From Diadema setosum (Eukaryota > Echinodermata > Echinoidea > Diadematoida > Diadematidae), in NCBI GenBank assembly GCA_033980235.1, contig CM067064.1, positions 30,946,170 through 31,010,169 of the forward strand: a stretch of DNA of 64,000 nt, given 5' to 3'. The notes under the pieces are model-generated. The model saw nothing but the letters and a program-made list of their open reading frames with translations, was not told where the DNA came from and did not search any database. This document shows positions 24,022 through 35,152 of the stretch, in pieces (position 1 is the stretch's first letter; the number at the start of each line of letters is the position of its first letter). A program made the translations under genes and the position numbers.

Positions 24022-27000
24022 AGTCATTCTCTCCCTCTCCCCTACCTCTACTCACTCTCACTCTTTTTACCTCTCTTCCTTTCTCCCTATTCTATTTGTC
24101 TCTTTTTCTCTCTCCTTATGCACACTAAGCATAGAAATGTTTTATGTGACTGTCTTATACAGGGCTCAACGCTACATGTAACTCTTTTGTTTGGGCCATT
24201 TGTTTGGTGGCCCATTCTTACCACTAAAATCTTTCGGTCTAAAATTTTAGTGACCCAAAAAAGCCATGTAGTGGCCCTAAATCAAAACAAAACTAACCAT
24301 CCATTTTGAATCTAAGTTGCCCGATCAGGCCACCAAAATATAAATTTGTTTGTCTGACACCAATTTCTAGTGGCCCTGATGTGGAGCCCTGACGTATATC
24401 GCATAGATTATTCCGTGGTTCTCCAGTTCCCATGCAGGCACAAAATGTCAGCATACCCATGGAATGCAGACAAACATGGCATGGATTCTATGATTTGGAC
24501 AGAAGTCTGTGAATTTTTATTTCAGGCAGCCGCAAGCAACCTGCCGTTTTTGCACCTGTTTTTCTAAGTGACACTCAAGTTTGTGGCTCAGATATCGGTC
24601 TGTAACCGACATAGCATACATTAACATTTGCTGGACACTGGTCAGCCCCGGGCAAACTGTTCGATCGATGCGAGCGCCCTACGTGTATGCAATGAAGATA
24701 ATGCATGCATGCATGAAGAATACTGCTTCGTGTCGGCCGTTCTTCCGGTGATGGTTATAGCGGTTATAATTTACTCTGTTTGTGTCAGTCACTTTTACGA
24801 TTGTACTGTCATGCTTTTCTGCTGTGATCCTTCCATGTGTTTGTTTAGTTCGTGCTAAAAGCTTGCAAATTTTAAACATAAAGGAAGATCCAACAAACGT
24901 GTATATCTTTGAGGGTGTAATAAACCGTAGTTGTTGTTTTTTTTTTAATGCAGTGATACTTGTAGAGAATGTTACTACAAAGTTGTATTTAATTAAAGGT
25001 CATACAGCCCTTTTGCAAATGTCACAAAGTTTTGCATGGTTGAAGAGAATGTCTCCCAACATCATGTTTGAATTTTTTATATGTCGCATATTACCTCAAA
25101 CATTTAAAACAAGTAGAAATGAAAATTAACCCCATTTCACTCAAGAATACACTTTCCTCTTGTACCAAGAATAACATAAAATTTTTTAGAGGTCCAAATC
25201 AATTCACTGGAAATCTCTAGCATTGTTTTCCCCTCCATCGTAAAGAAGTTTCCAGTTGTATTATTCTGATAAAAGGTCTGAATTGCCTACCTCGACAATA
25301 CACCAGCTATTAAGGAAATGGATCTAATTTCTGGGGTTGCAAAAGGGACACATGAACTTTAGTCGTTGTCATAGTAAAAACAACAACAGCAACAACAATA
25401 ACGACAACAATTGATCCAGGTTTCCAATTTGCCATGTGCTTGTTCAGCGTGGGTTGCAGTATTATTTCCAAGCAGCAATTCTGAGGGCTTTAGAGGATAA
25501 TCACGCTGCTCGTCCCAGGGTCTTACTGATCGGCCTGCGGCTGGAAATCTTGAGGCCGAACTCCATGAGTGATTTCAGACAGCAGAAACAATTTGGTCTG
25601 CAATACCCATCATGAGATGGTGTCTCATAATTTTGTTTTTAACCCTTTCTGTGCCAAGAATTTTAGAGACACTGTTTACAGTGCTACCAGGTTTTCTGTG
25701 TCAATCAACACTAAAAAAAAAACACACAAAGGGTTTGAAGGGGTGTTCCGACACCAAAAATATCTTTGTGCAGACTGAATACCACAAACTGCATGCCATA
25801 CAACAGATTGTTGCAAAGATTGTAGCATTCCAATCAAACGGGCAATTCCAATACTCATGCGTGCAAATGTACATGTGTGTTTCGATATCCGACCTACACA
25901 CCTATGGGTCTCTCCCTGCATATATGCATTAGGGAGAGTTGCACAAGTTGAAGGCAACATTTGGTGAATAAAGATTTTGAATAAAGAAACAATCTAAGTT
26001 TATGCCTCCTCAGACATGCTTCAGAGGTTAAGCTCTTCAAGTGACATCATTAAACCCAAAATTAAGCGAAACATTATTTGAAAACACCTCCAGGGCACAA
26101 ATTGCTTTAACCCTGACTTGAGAAAGTATGATTACAGGAACATGATCTCAGTATCATTGAGACACGTATACAAAAGAGGACTTCATTTTGCATCAAACAC
26201 AGCTTGAAACATGCTTCTTAACAGAATTATAGGCAGGATCTTTCTACCAAGTGAAAAGCCTGTATAAAAGCTTGAGAAACTGCCCCCCCCCCCCCCCCTC
26301 CCAGCATCAGCACACCCTGCCTACTGTGAAGTAATTTAAGGAAGGTGACGATTTAATCGCACTGCACACCTATGTCAGATTTACTTTAACATTAATTATA
26401 GATGTTCCGAACTTTGCGAGTTACTCCACAGGGGAAAGTTACCCCTTTTAAGCTGCGTTTATTCCTAATATGGTAATAGAATATCAATGATTCATCCTTT
26501 AGGAAATTAATGTAGCATTCAGGAGTATTCCTTGATGTTTCGTTGTGTCTCTCTCACATACTCATATCTTTAATGTATAATGTTTTACTCTTTATTTCAT
26601 GAAAATTATACAAACCAGCTATGATTTTTTTTTTTTACATTCCTTTATTCCCTTTTAATCCAAAGTGAATGAATTTTGTTTTAAAGTTTTTTGGTTAAAA
26701 TGAGTTCATCCTTTCTTTCCTGATTTACTGCCAAGATCACTCTTTAAAAATGTATAGAAGTGTGGTATTGCATTCAAAAATGTGTAAAACATGGGCACAG
26801 TAGATATCAGGCAAAACATGAGGACATTTCTAAGACAATATTGGTGCAAGAAAGTTATCTGATGGCCATCCAATGAACTTGCTTTCTTTGGTATATTTAT
26901 TTCTGTTTGTGCCACCTATATATTAACTCAACTGACTAGTACTATAAAAGCTTAAATTTATACGTGATTAATTTTTCATGCTCAGCTAGGTAAAATAAAT

Positions 27001-27377
27001 TTTGCATGTTTTTGAATTCTGTGCAATCAAAGACAGAAAACAATACAGTACACTGTATAATAAACAAAAATACTGGTGCACTGTTATTTACACTTTTCAG
27101 TTTCATGTTGCACGGAATGCACAAAAATTTCCACACTGAAAATTTCCCTCTTATGTTTAGTCAGTTGCTGTAAGTCTGGAACTTTTTGTGTGACTATTGT
27201 ATCAGAGAATCATTTGTTTACATAACTTTCATGATATTTGACAAGCACATTCACATTTTGAATTTGTTTAACACAAAAGTGATCAATGTTTTCATATAGT
27301 CACTTTCATATTATCTTCTGGAATTATTTGTGATACGGCTGGAAAAATCAAACCTTTGTATGTACAGGTTTAATCCT
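24022..27377. other. Non-coding DNA
   Basis: A CT-rich stretch lies at 24022-24120, a CAACAA run near 25380 and a poly-C run near 26283. Short frames on both strands have no domains. Confidence 0.45.
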
Positions 27378-27384
27378 ACACACA

Positions 27385-27462
<78 letters not shown>
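27378..27462. repeat. (CA)n microsatellite
   Basis: About 40 CA units with one early interruption. Threonine-histidine and valine-cysteine frames across it are artefacts. Confidence 0.95.
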
Positions 27463-27466
<4 letters not shown>

Positions 27467-28794
27467 CGCACATAGTACAGGTAGTAGTCAATCAGCAGAT
27501 CACTATAAGCATGAAATACTCTGGTTTGGGGCACCTGAAATGTATAAAGTTTACACAGGAAGTATTCCATTTTAGTTCACACAGGATATCCTCCAAAAAA
27601 AAAAAAAATCATGCCGCACTCGGGCTTTTGTTATGGACTTGCGTGTCCAAATCACAAACTTGGAATGAGTTTTCGGCTTTAAGGCCTGTCAGGAATGCAT
27701 TACCTGCTTATCTTGCATTATTGGCATTCCTCACATCAAAGTTGGTTGTCTCTGTGTACAGTATGTTTCTTGGTTCTTTCAAATGGCAGGTGATATGATT
27801 TCTTCATCTAATTTGGACATTACCTCAAAACATAATGTGTACATAAAGCATGCAATTGTCTGTGATGCTCTTATCCTCCAATTTTTCCAACTCTCCAAAC
27901 TTTCCCACTTTATTATTGCTTTATGGAAGCCACAAGCAAAGGTCTTTCTTTCAGAAACTAGAAACTATGATTTGCATACCATTTATCATATGTCCTTGAT
28001 GTTCATGTAGTATTTCCTTGATATCAGGTAGCCTTCTACTTACAGGTGTATATAACATTTTATGTAGAGACTTATCAGTAGGGAACTACTCATTTCCAAG
28101 TAGAACTCACACTTGTAAATAGGCCTCTACAGATTTGTGAGATAAAATTGAGACATTAACTTAAATTAGATCGATGGAAACAGATGTGGCTAGCATTTAT
28201 ACTGAAAGATGAAACTGCTAGTTTAAATTTAATTGCAAGACAATTTTAAAATACTTTTTTTGAAAGATTTTTTTTTTTTCTGTAAATGCACATGATACCC
28301 TTGCCTATGAAAAGTCCAGAAATATAGATGAATGGTGAAAGTACTGTGTTTACAAATAAGAAGACAACTGTTTTGTTTGAACTAAGTTGTTTTATACTGA
28401 TATTCTTGACCACCTTTCGTGAATTTTGCAAATTACTGTTGAGCTGCGAATCTAACAAGATGCGAATAGATTGCCATTCGATTAGGTGTCAGCGCACTTT
28501 GATATGATTGCCTCCATGTCAGATCACGAAACGATATCTCGCAAAAATGTCTGTGATCCCCTCATTCACAAAAGTGTTGGCATGCAAAAGTAAAAGCTTT
28601 TACGGTAGTTGTCATGGTAACGTTATAGCACGCAAGTTGTATTGGCGGATACACAAGCAATACGAAGATCTACAGTACAGCAGTCTTGCAGCTTACCGGT
28701 ACTCGATTTCCGCTTGATGGGTCACTGAATTTAGCCCAAGCTCAAATCGAGATACCATTTGTGCTGACGTTAGCTCAGGTCAAAGCGCGGAACT
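27463..28794. other. Non-coding DNA
   Basis: Nothing recognised. Confidence 0.45.
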
Positions 28795-28951
28795 GGGCCC
28801 TGTTTCATAAAGCTTGTAATCAGTAAACAAGTTACCATACATGTAATTGTTATAAGCTACTGAAATCTTTGCATCTGGTTGGCTGAGAGCAAATTTGTCA
28901 TAGAGATGTGGCAGTTCGTAATACTGATAACAAGTTTTATGAATGGGACCC
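28795..28951. mobile_element. Short inverted-repeat element (GGGCCCTGTTTCATAAAGC)
   Basis: The left end GGGCCCTGTTTCATAAAGC and the right end TTTTATGAATGGGACCC, extended by ATACTGATAACAAG against CTTGTAATCAGTA, pair over about 30 bases with a few mismatches. It is non-coding. Partly complementary flanks (TTTAGCCCAAGCTC near 28731 and AGCTCGGGCTAAA near 28988) suggest it sits inside an older element. Confidence 0.6.
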
Positions 28952-29542
28952 TGAACTACATGTACCTCCTGAGAGTGGGCTAACTTTAGCTCGGGCTAAA
29001 TATTTTTTGATCATTTATACCAGTGGAAAGTTAGCTCGTTTCAGGTCCCAAGCTTACTCCCAGTATAAATGGGGTATCTGTATCTCTTCTAGGCGTGTCC
29101 TTGTAGAGCCATTATCTAACAGGAGGCACTCTCTCTATGACTTCCCCTCCGACAGAGAACTGATGACAGAAGAAAATCATCTCTGACGTTACAATTGCTA
29201 TCTGCAAACCATATTGTGTATGTTGATGTCAATCACATTTTCAAGGTACTGTAGCTGGTCAGTGGAGAGTTAGATAAGTGTAGCGTGTGTGTGTGATTGG
29301 GTCACCATAATAGCAACTACATTTTCCTTCTTTTTTCATGTGTGATGCATTATTCATTAAACATTAATGCACGATCCACTTGTTAAAAGTGATCACAGTC
29401 AATGCAATGATTTTATATGATTTTGCTTCAAAGAATTTACAAACAAACCACAGATCACTATTCTAAGTAGACAGTAGTGATTTCTGCATATCAGGCCCCT
29501 CTGAAGGGGGGGGGGGGGGGATGGTATCAATTTGAAACTTTC
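28952..29542. other. Non-coding DNA
   Basis: A poly-G run lies at 29508-29520. Nothing else recognised. Confidence 0.45.
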
Positions 29543-29905
29543 TTAAAGGCATAATTTACCATTTGCAGGTGAAACAAAAACCCGGCATTAGTGCTTTGAA
29601 ATAGTTCTAAAATGTGAGTTAGGGATAGAAACAACCACTGTAAAAATTTGAATCTGTATTATTGATGTTAAGTATTGTTAAATACACAAAATGTGAACAA
29701 TAGTTATAATAGAAATGTTTCCAGACTAAACTGTCTACAGTTATGGTTTATTAAGAAAAATGCTGATATCTCCTTATATTTTTGGCTTTGTTGCAAAAAT
29801 TTTATATGGTAGGATGTTTTGTGATGCAACAGACCTACACATATGCATCAAATGTCTTGAATTTTTTTTTAAATCACTGCTCCCAAAGGTAAACTTGACC
29901 TTTAA
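29543..29905. mobile_element. TTAA-flanked MITE, family 2
   Basis: It has TTAA at both edges. The left end is AGGCATAATTTACCATTTGC and the right end AAAGGTAAACTTGACCT; the outer 14-15 bases are an imperfect inverted repeat. It aligns by eye along its whole length, in opposite orientation, with 53462-53828. It is non-coding. Confidence 0.8.
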
Positions 29906-29982
29906 CCCATTGAGGATGGGCATGCATGCATGACATGCATTTCCCACAAACACTTGCCCAAGTATGCTCGGGACTCAGTGGG
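29906..29982. mobile_element. Micro-element, family 6, sharing a TTAA with family 2
   Basis: It starts CCCATTGAGGATGGG and ends CGGGACTCAGTGGG, with TTAA on both sides. The left TTAA (29902-29905) is also the right TTAA of the family 2 element. Confidence 0.75.
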
Positions 29983-29986
29983 TTAA

Positions 29987-30661
29987 CCCTGTATGATTGG
30001 AGGTCAATGTCCTGGATCTGATACATTCATCTTTAAGTCTTATTAATTAATTAGGTTAAATAGTAAAACACACCTGTTATTAGTACAGAACTGCACACCT
30101 GTTTATCTCCGTGTGGGTAATGTCAGTTACGTGTGATTAGGTGTACCTCAGAAGCGGCTTTAGCCTTGGCATTTTAATGCTTTGTCGTGTCACGGAGAAA
30201 CGGTGAAGATGGGTAGTCTTGTGTACAGGCCCTTCCTGTGGAATTAAGATGATATCTAATGTGACGTGCCATGACAGCCTTGATTGTTTGGGAACTTCTC
30301 ATTCTGTTGCATTGTAGGACAGAAATCTATGAGTAATCCATTGATTGCGGTTTTAAACTGAAGATGACATGGCTTTGCGTCATTGTGCATCATAATGGTG
30401 CCAAAGGAGGTATCTCTTGTCATCTGGGAAAGATGGATGGATTATTCTGTCATATCAAAAGTGGTGTCAGTCATTCAGTTTACAATGCTCTCTTTCATGT
30501 TTAGATACTGTAGTCCTGTCATCTAAGTTGTGATCAGTTGGCTACATGCATAATGCATATTGTAGTACGAGTATCCCTGACCCTTTGGCCCCTGAATCAC
30601 CCTGAATATACACAGTATGCTCCTCTTGAAAATCACTTTACTGCATGCTGTTCTTTCTCTA
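29987..30661. other. Non-coding DNA
   Basis: Nothing recognised. Confidence 0.45.
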
Positions 30662-30663
30662 TA

Positions 30664-31082
30664 CAGTTGAACCTCTCGTATCCGGACAAGTCGGGACCGG
30701 GCTCATCCGGATAAGGGATTTGGCTGGATACGGGAGACTCAATGCTTTATACATGTACATTATACATACACATGTACTGATGTAGCCCATTGTAGTACCA
30801 CATGTAGTAATGTGTATACTGCAACCTTTTCATTGTTAACATTTGGGGATGTTTCGGGATGTTGAAATGTCTAAAGGTAAGCAATTTGGAAGGAAATTTG
30901 ATGCAATGTATGTTAATCATATTGGAAGTAATATGTAATTCATGTGTGTTTGGGTAGGAGTTCTCAAGGAGTTGGGAATCCCCCTTTCTTCCCGTAATTA
31001 TAAAAAAAAAATCACGGCGAGATTGCGTCCGGATAATAGAGAGATCCGGATAAAGGGAGGCCGGATAATAGAGGTTCAACTG
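30664..31082. mobile_element. pogo/Tigger-like non-autonomous element
   Basis: The ends CAGTTGAACCTCTCGTATCC and GGATAATAGAGGTTCAACTG are inverted partners (14 exact bases at the tip), flanked by TA on both sides (30662-30663 and 31083-31084). Repeated TCCGGATAA motifs are present. CAGTTGAACC-type ends with TA duplications are characteristic of pogo-group Tc1/mariner elements. No transposase remains; the minus-strand frame through it has no DDE motif. Confidence 0.75.
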
Positions 31083-31389
31083 TAGTATGTGCATGGAGCT
31101 ACAACATGTGAGTGTGTGTGTGTCTTTAGCCTCATTTTCCACCCAGCTGATTATGATCCCCTCTCCCCAACTGCCCTGGCAATATCATTTATTCTCTGTT
31201 GTACAGAGGTACACATTTTGACATCCTCCCGCAAAATATTGTCGTATCATCAGAAACACCAATGAGAGTCATCAGGGCACCGATATCATCACTTTCACGC
31301 CTCGTCCATTTGTGCAGATGCCATAAATATGTTAGCCTCTTCGTGTATGTGCTCCCACTCGTAATTTGTTTGTAAATTATTTGGGTGGC

Positions 31390-31612
31390 TACTGTAAAAG
31401 TGGATATTTTCATACGACGTATTTTTTGCGCTCGGCTGGGGAAGAAGAGTTTCGTGTGTCTTTAATTCTGCGGAATCAAGATATAAACTACTGGAACATA
31501 ACATGGCAAGCAAAAATATTTGTGTGCTTTTATTTTTGCGCTTGTAGTTGTACGTGTGGCGCATGAAAAGCACAAAAATTTAAACACCGCAAAAATTTCC
31601 GCTTTTACACTA
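31390..31612. mobile_element. TACTGTA-ended palindromic element, copy C
   Basis: The left end TACTGTAAAAGTGGATATTT is balanced by the right end AAATTTCCGCTTTTACACTA. Internal TTTTTGCG motifs take the place of TTTTCGCG. Confidence 0.7.
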
Positions 31613-31703
31613 TATCCATAAAATTTTACTGATCCATCTGAAATATTTGTAAAATGTTACCACATAGAATAGCTCCAAATGTGAGAGTATTGGATTCCTT
31701 TAA

Positions 31704-31774
31704 CCCGTTCCATACTGAATTCTGAAATGCCCATACACTTAATACGGAGGCCACCGGGTCTCATACGGAACAGG
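31704..31774. mobile_element. Family 6 relative at TTAA
   Basis: It starts CCCGTTCCATACTGAATTC and ends CTCATACGGAACAGG, flanked by TTAA on both sides. It has the same size class and end style as family 6, but the interior differs and the right end is AGG rather than GGG. Confidence 0.55.
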
Positions 31775-31778
31775 TTAA

Positions 31779-32543
31779 CATCCAAATGGATAATGATGTA
31801 CCTTGAATCGTGTAACCACTGGCACTAAACCTTGAGGAAATTCCACTTGAACACTCTTCTCTGAATAATAGGTATGAGTAATTGTAACTGTGGCATATGT
31901 ATGCCAATAATTGCACCATCAGACAGCAATTTATGATAGCCTGAACATGGAGATTGAAAATCAAATTGGCAAGTCAGTCTGAAGGGTGTCTAGACGAGGC
32001 AAGGCTTAAGCAGGATTACCTGACAAGGACTCGACTTTATGCGTGCATGTCAAGTACGCAGTATGGATCCCATCAATCCATGGTGGGGGGGGGGGGGGGA
32101 GGGGGAGGGGAGATCCTTAGTTAGAACACTTCCAAGGAGCCTTCGGGTGAATCCTCACATCAATTTGAGGGAGGATCCCAGAAATAAAGAGAAAAATTTC
32201 TGCCCCAGTAGCAGGGCTGACGTCACGGAAGCTGTAGAATCACGACTTGACTCGAGCAAATGAATTGATGGCACTAGACAGGTGCTGTCTCTTCCTTCTG
32301 AGGTCTGGGTCTCCTTGCTGGGGTGGGGTGGGGGGGGGGGATGGGAGGCTAGAGCCAGGTGATAGAAGAAGCTTAGCAGCAGTATGTCTTACATCTTGTC
32401 TGGCACATCACCCTTCATAAAGGGTGAACTCTCTGGCAGAAAATCTGCCATGGCAGGAAAAAGAAGAAGAAGGGGAAGCTTTTGTAGTTAAGGGGATATA
32501 ATAACAACAACAAAAATATTTTATTCTCTGCCACTCATGTGTG
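31779..32543. other. Non-coding DNA
   Basis: G-rich runs occur near 32083 and 32331. Nothing else recognised. Confidence 0.45.
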
Positions 32544-32618
32544 AATCAATGAGAAGGGTACAAGAGGTAATAAAGCAACAGTTGCTTTATTACCTCATGT
32601 ATACTCTTCTCATTGATT
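32544..32618. repeat. Near-perfect hairpin (inverted duplication, almost no loop)
   Basis: AATCAATGAGAAG and GAGGTAATAAAGCAAC on the left are mirrored by GTTGCTTTATTACCTC and CTTCTCATTGATT on the right. The arms are about 36 and 38 bases, with a single central base. It lies about 20 bases left of an (AAT)n array. Confidence 0.8.
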
Positions 32619-32634
32619 TTGGACCACAAGTAAT

Positions 32635-32833
<199 letters not shown>

Positions 32834-33612
32834 GTAATTATCAATAAGGGGAGGGGGAGGAAGTGGGAAGAAGGGTGAGGTAAAAAATATCAAATTTGAT
32901 ATGCCAGTTGGAAACAATGTAGATTGCACTCCTAGATTATGTATTTTGTATTTCTCTTGTAGATCTCTTTGCTAGAGCATCTGATTTTAAAAAGAGATCA
33001 GCAGTGTTTGAAAGTGCAACAGACTTATGATAGGAAGAGGCTAATTATTAAACCTACAATGTATTTTAAACCGTAAGGAACTGTAGAATTCTTTGATAAC
33101 AAAAATAGAGTTCGACTATAGAGGTCCATCTTTAACAAAATATCAGAGACATTGGTAGCTTTTACAACCAAGTAGTTCAGGTTAAGAAGAAACATACAGA
33201 CAAACAAACTGAAAACATATTAATAATATAAAAAAAATGATAATAAAAATATTATTTTTAGTGATTTCTTGTAATTTAACGGTGTCACAGAATCATAACA
33301 TGCAGGGATGTAGAATTATGCCAGTGAGGGCAAGACTGGAAGATGTGCCCTTTTGATTGGCAGTTTAAGTCAGTATACTCTTTAGGACTAAAGATAGCCA
33401 CCAGTGGACTCATCTCTGCATTACGTGCGTGGCACCCACTGATCCTGTGGTTACATCCCCAACGATTTATTTTTAAGACAGGGATTCAACTGCTTGGCAT
33501 GCCTTCAAAACCACACCTGTTACACAAGGCTCCTGTCCACAATCTACTGTACTTGACACTCTGTTCAAGTGCAATGTGCCTCTACTGTTTGAGACACTAA
33601 TGACCTTGTCTT
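32834..33612. other. Non-coding DNA
   Basis: Nothing recognised. Confidence 0.45.
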
Positions 33613-34068
33613 TTAACCTTTTTCCAACACTGGACAAGAAGACTACAATTAAAAGTCCTTGATGTCACTGCAGAGAAACGATATGACGAAAATGTAACTG
33701 AAATTCCAAAAAATGTAATTTTTAATGAAAAGTATCTGTATTGTTATGACTAGTTACCGACATAATGCTAAGGGTGATGTAATTTCCCCTGTGTTCTGAA
33801 AGAAGTACACCCATTGCTCTTTTCATTATGCTAAAAAAAAATGACATGTTTTGGAATTCTCTTTATATATTCTTTATATTGTTGTTCAGCTGTGACATCA
33901 CAGACTGTTGTAGTCTTCTCATCCAGCACCGGTGATACCAAAACCATAAAAAATGATAACTTTTCAGCAGATTGCCCAATTTTCCTCAAACTTTCACTGA
34001 TGTGTTCTACTAATATTGCTGCATCAACTCAAACCACATGTATATTTGGGGAAACTTCCCCTATAATT
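33613..34068. mobile_element. Family 1 MITE, diverged copy
   Basis: The right half keeps AGTCTTCTCATCCAGC, CAATTTTCCTCAAACTTTCA and GATGTGTTCTACTAATATTG as in the other family 1 copies. The left half is strongly diverged and the terminal GGACAAG/CTTGTCC motifs are gone. It is an old insertion. Confidence 0.65.
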
Positions 34069-34081
34069 ATGAGGTCATCTT

Positions 34082-34217
34082 ATGTCTCTGTGGATAGGAT
34101 AGGCCTAATGGATTGTCAATCCGAGGACCCTGGTTCAAGTCCCCAGGCATAGGAAATTGTCCACAATATTCCTAGTCCTTCAGAAGGGACTGAAAACCAT
34201 AAGTTCTGTGGTTGCTT
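34082..34217 (+). mobile_element. tRNA-derived SINE
   Basis: GGTTCAAGTCC at 34132-34142 fits the RNA polymerase III B box. A degenerate A-box-like stretch (TGGATAGGATAGG) lies about 40 bases upstream. The body continues with TCCTTCAGAAGGGACTGAAA and GTTCTGTGGTTGC, the style of SINE bodies found in many marine animals. No tRNA cloverleaf is intact, so it is not a tRNA gene. A family 6 micro-element interrupts its 3' part at 34224. Confidence 0.55.
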
Positions 34218-34223
34218 CCTTAA

Positions 34224-34315
34224 CCCCTTGAGGACGAAGCCCTTGTACAATGTATACTCGGGCAGGTGTCTATGGGAAATGCGTGCTGTAGCAAAATCAG
34301 TCCATCCTCACTGGG
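34224..34315. mobile_element. Micro-element, family 6, inverted orientation
   Basis: It starts CCCCTTGAGGACGAAGCC and ends GTCCATCCTCACTGGG, with TTAA on both sides (34220-34223 and 34316-34319). The interior GTATACTCGGGCAGGTGTC is the complement of the 53000 copy. It is inserted in the tail of the SINE. Confidence 0.75.
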
Positions 34316-34319
34316 TTAA

Positions 34320-34999
34320 AAGCATTCATTGCATATCAAATCAATCATCATTCAATACAAAATGCTTGTGATCATCCCAACTGTCTACAATCTCCTACAT
34401 GTTTATGTGTGTGTGTGGGGGGGGGGGGTGTGAGGGTGGTTGTATGTTGTTTATGACAAGACGGGATGGTGCAGAGGGTGAAAATTTTAAGTTTTCTTTG
34501 TGTGGATCACAATTGTTATCCCTGTATATAAATGTGAAATTAAAATACAATCAACTTTGCCCAAATCTGTCCATAAATACGTGCATTTACATTTGAAGTA
34601 CTTTTGTTGGTGCCATTATATTTGACAAAATACAGTAAACCTGTCAATAGTGACCACCCAAGGGAGACAAAAATAGTGGTCATTGTGAACAGGTGGCCGC
34701 AAGACCAGTTCTCAAACATTTTTTTGATCTATATCACATACATGTACATGTATTGTTGCATCTATTAGTACTCACATGTACATGTTTGGTACATCTTTTA
34801 CTTTTACAACTTTTAGTGTCCTGATCTTACAGTTTGTTTTTGTTTGTTTTTTATGCTTCTATTCACACCAACTAATTTTCAGAGGGGATTTCCCTTTTCA
34901 GTTTCCATGCATTAGTTGTGGCTGCATCATGTAATCCGATCCTCAGACCAGCTTCCTGGTCGTCAGGACTAAACCATTGTGATTGTGGTGAAGGGACTG
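34320..34999. other. Non-coding DNA
   Basis: A poly-G run lies near 34418. 34635-34705 has AGTAAACCTGTC, GTGACCACC and GTGGTCATTGTGAACAGG, an imperfect inverted pair that may be a decayed pogo-like end. Confidence 0.4.
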
Positions 35000-35152
35000 A
35001 ATAATCCCTTGGGAAATATATATGTGTATAATATACTATATATTTCTTGAGAGAAGCACATTGCCAATCAGTTGGCAGAATAATCACTTGGGAAATATAT
35101 ATGTGTATAATATACTATATATTTCTTGAGAGAAGCACATTGCCAATCAGTT
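35000..35152 (+). repeat. Tandem duplication, 79-bp unit
   Basis: AATAATCCCTTGGGAAATAT at 35000 is repeated at 35079 (AATAATCACTTGGGAAATAT), and the match continues through GAGAAGCACATTGCCAATCA in both. There are two copies, the second slightly shorter. Confidence 0.9.

Noticed and set aside
27330..27575. Threonine-histidine and valine-cysteine frames
   Set aside because: Produced by the (CA)n microsatellite.
30747..31142. 131-codon minus-strand frame
   Set aside because: It lies inside the pogo-like element, has no DDE or helix-turn-helix motif, and its composition looks random.
32544..32618. microRNA precursor
   Set aside because: The stem is nearly perfect with a loop of about one base, unlike a pre-miRNA.
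34082..34217. Functional tRNA gene
   Set aside because: It has a B box but no recoverable cloverleaf, and SINE-like sequence continues past it.
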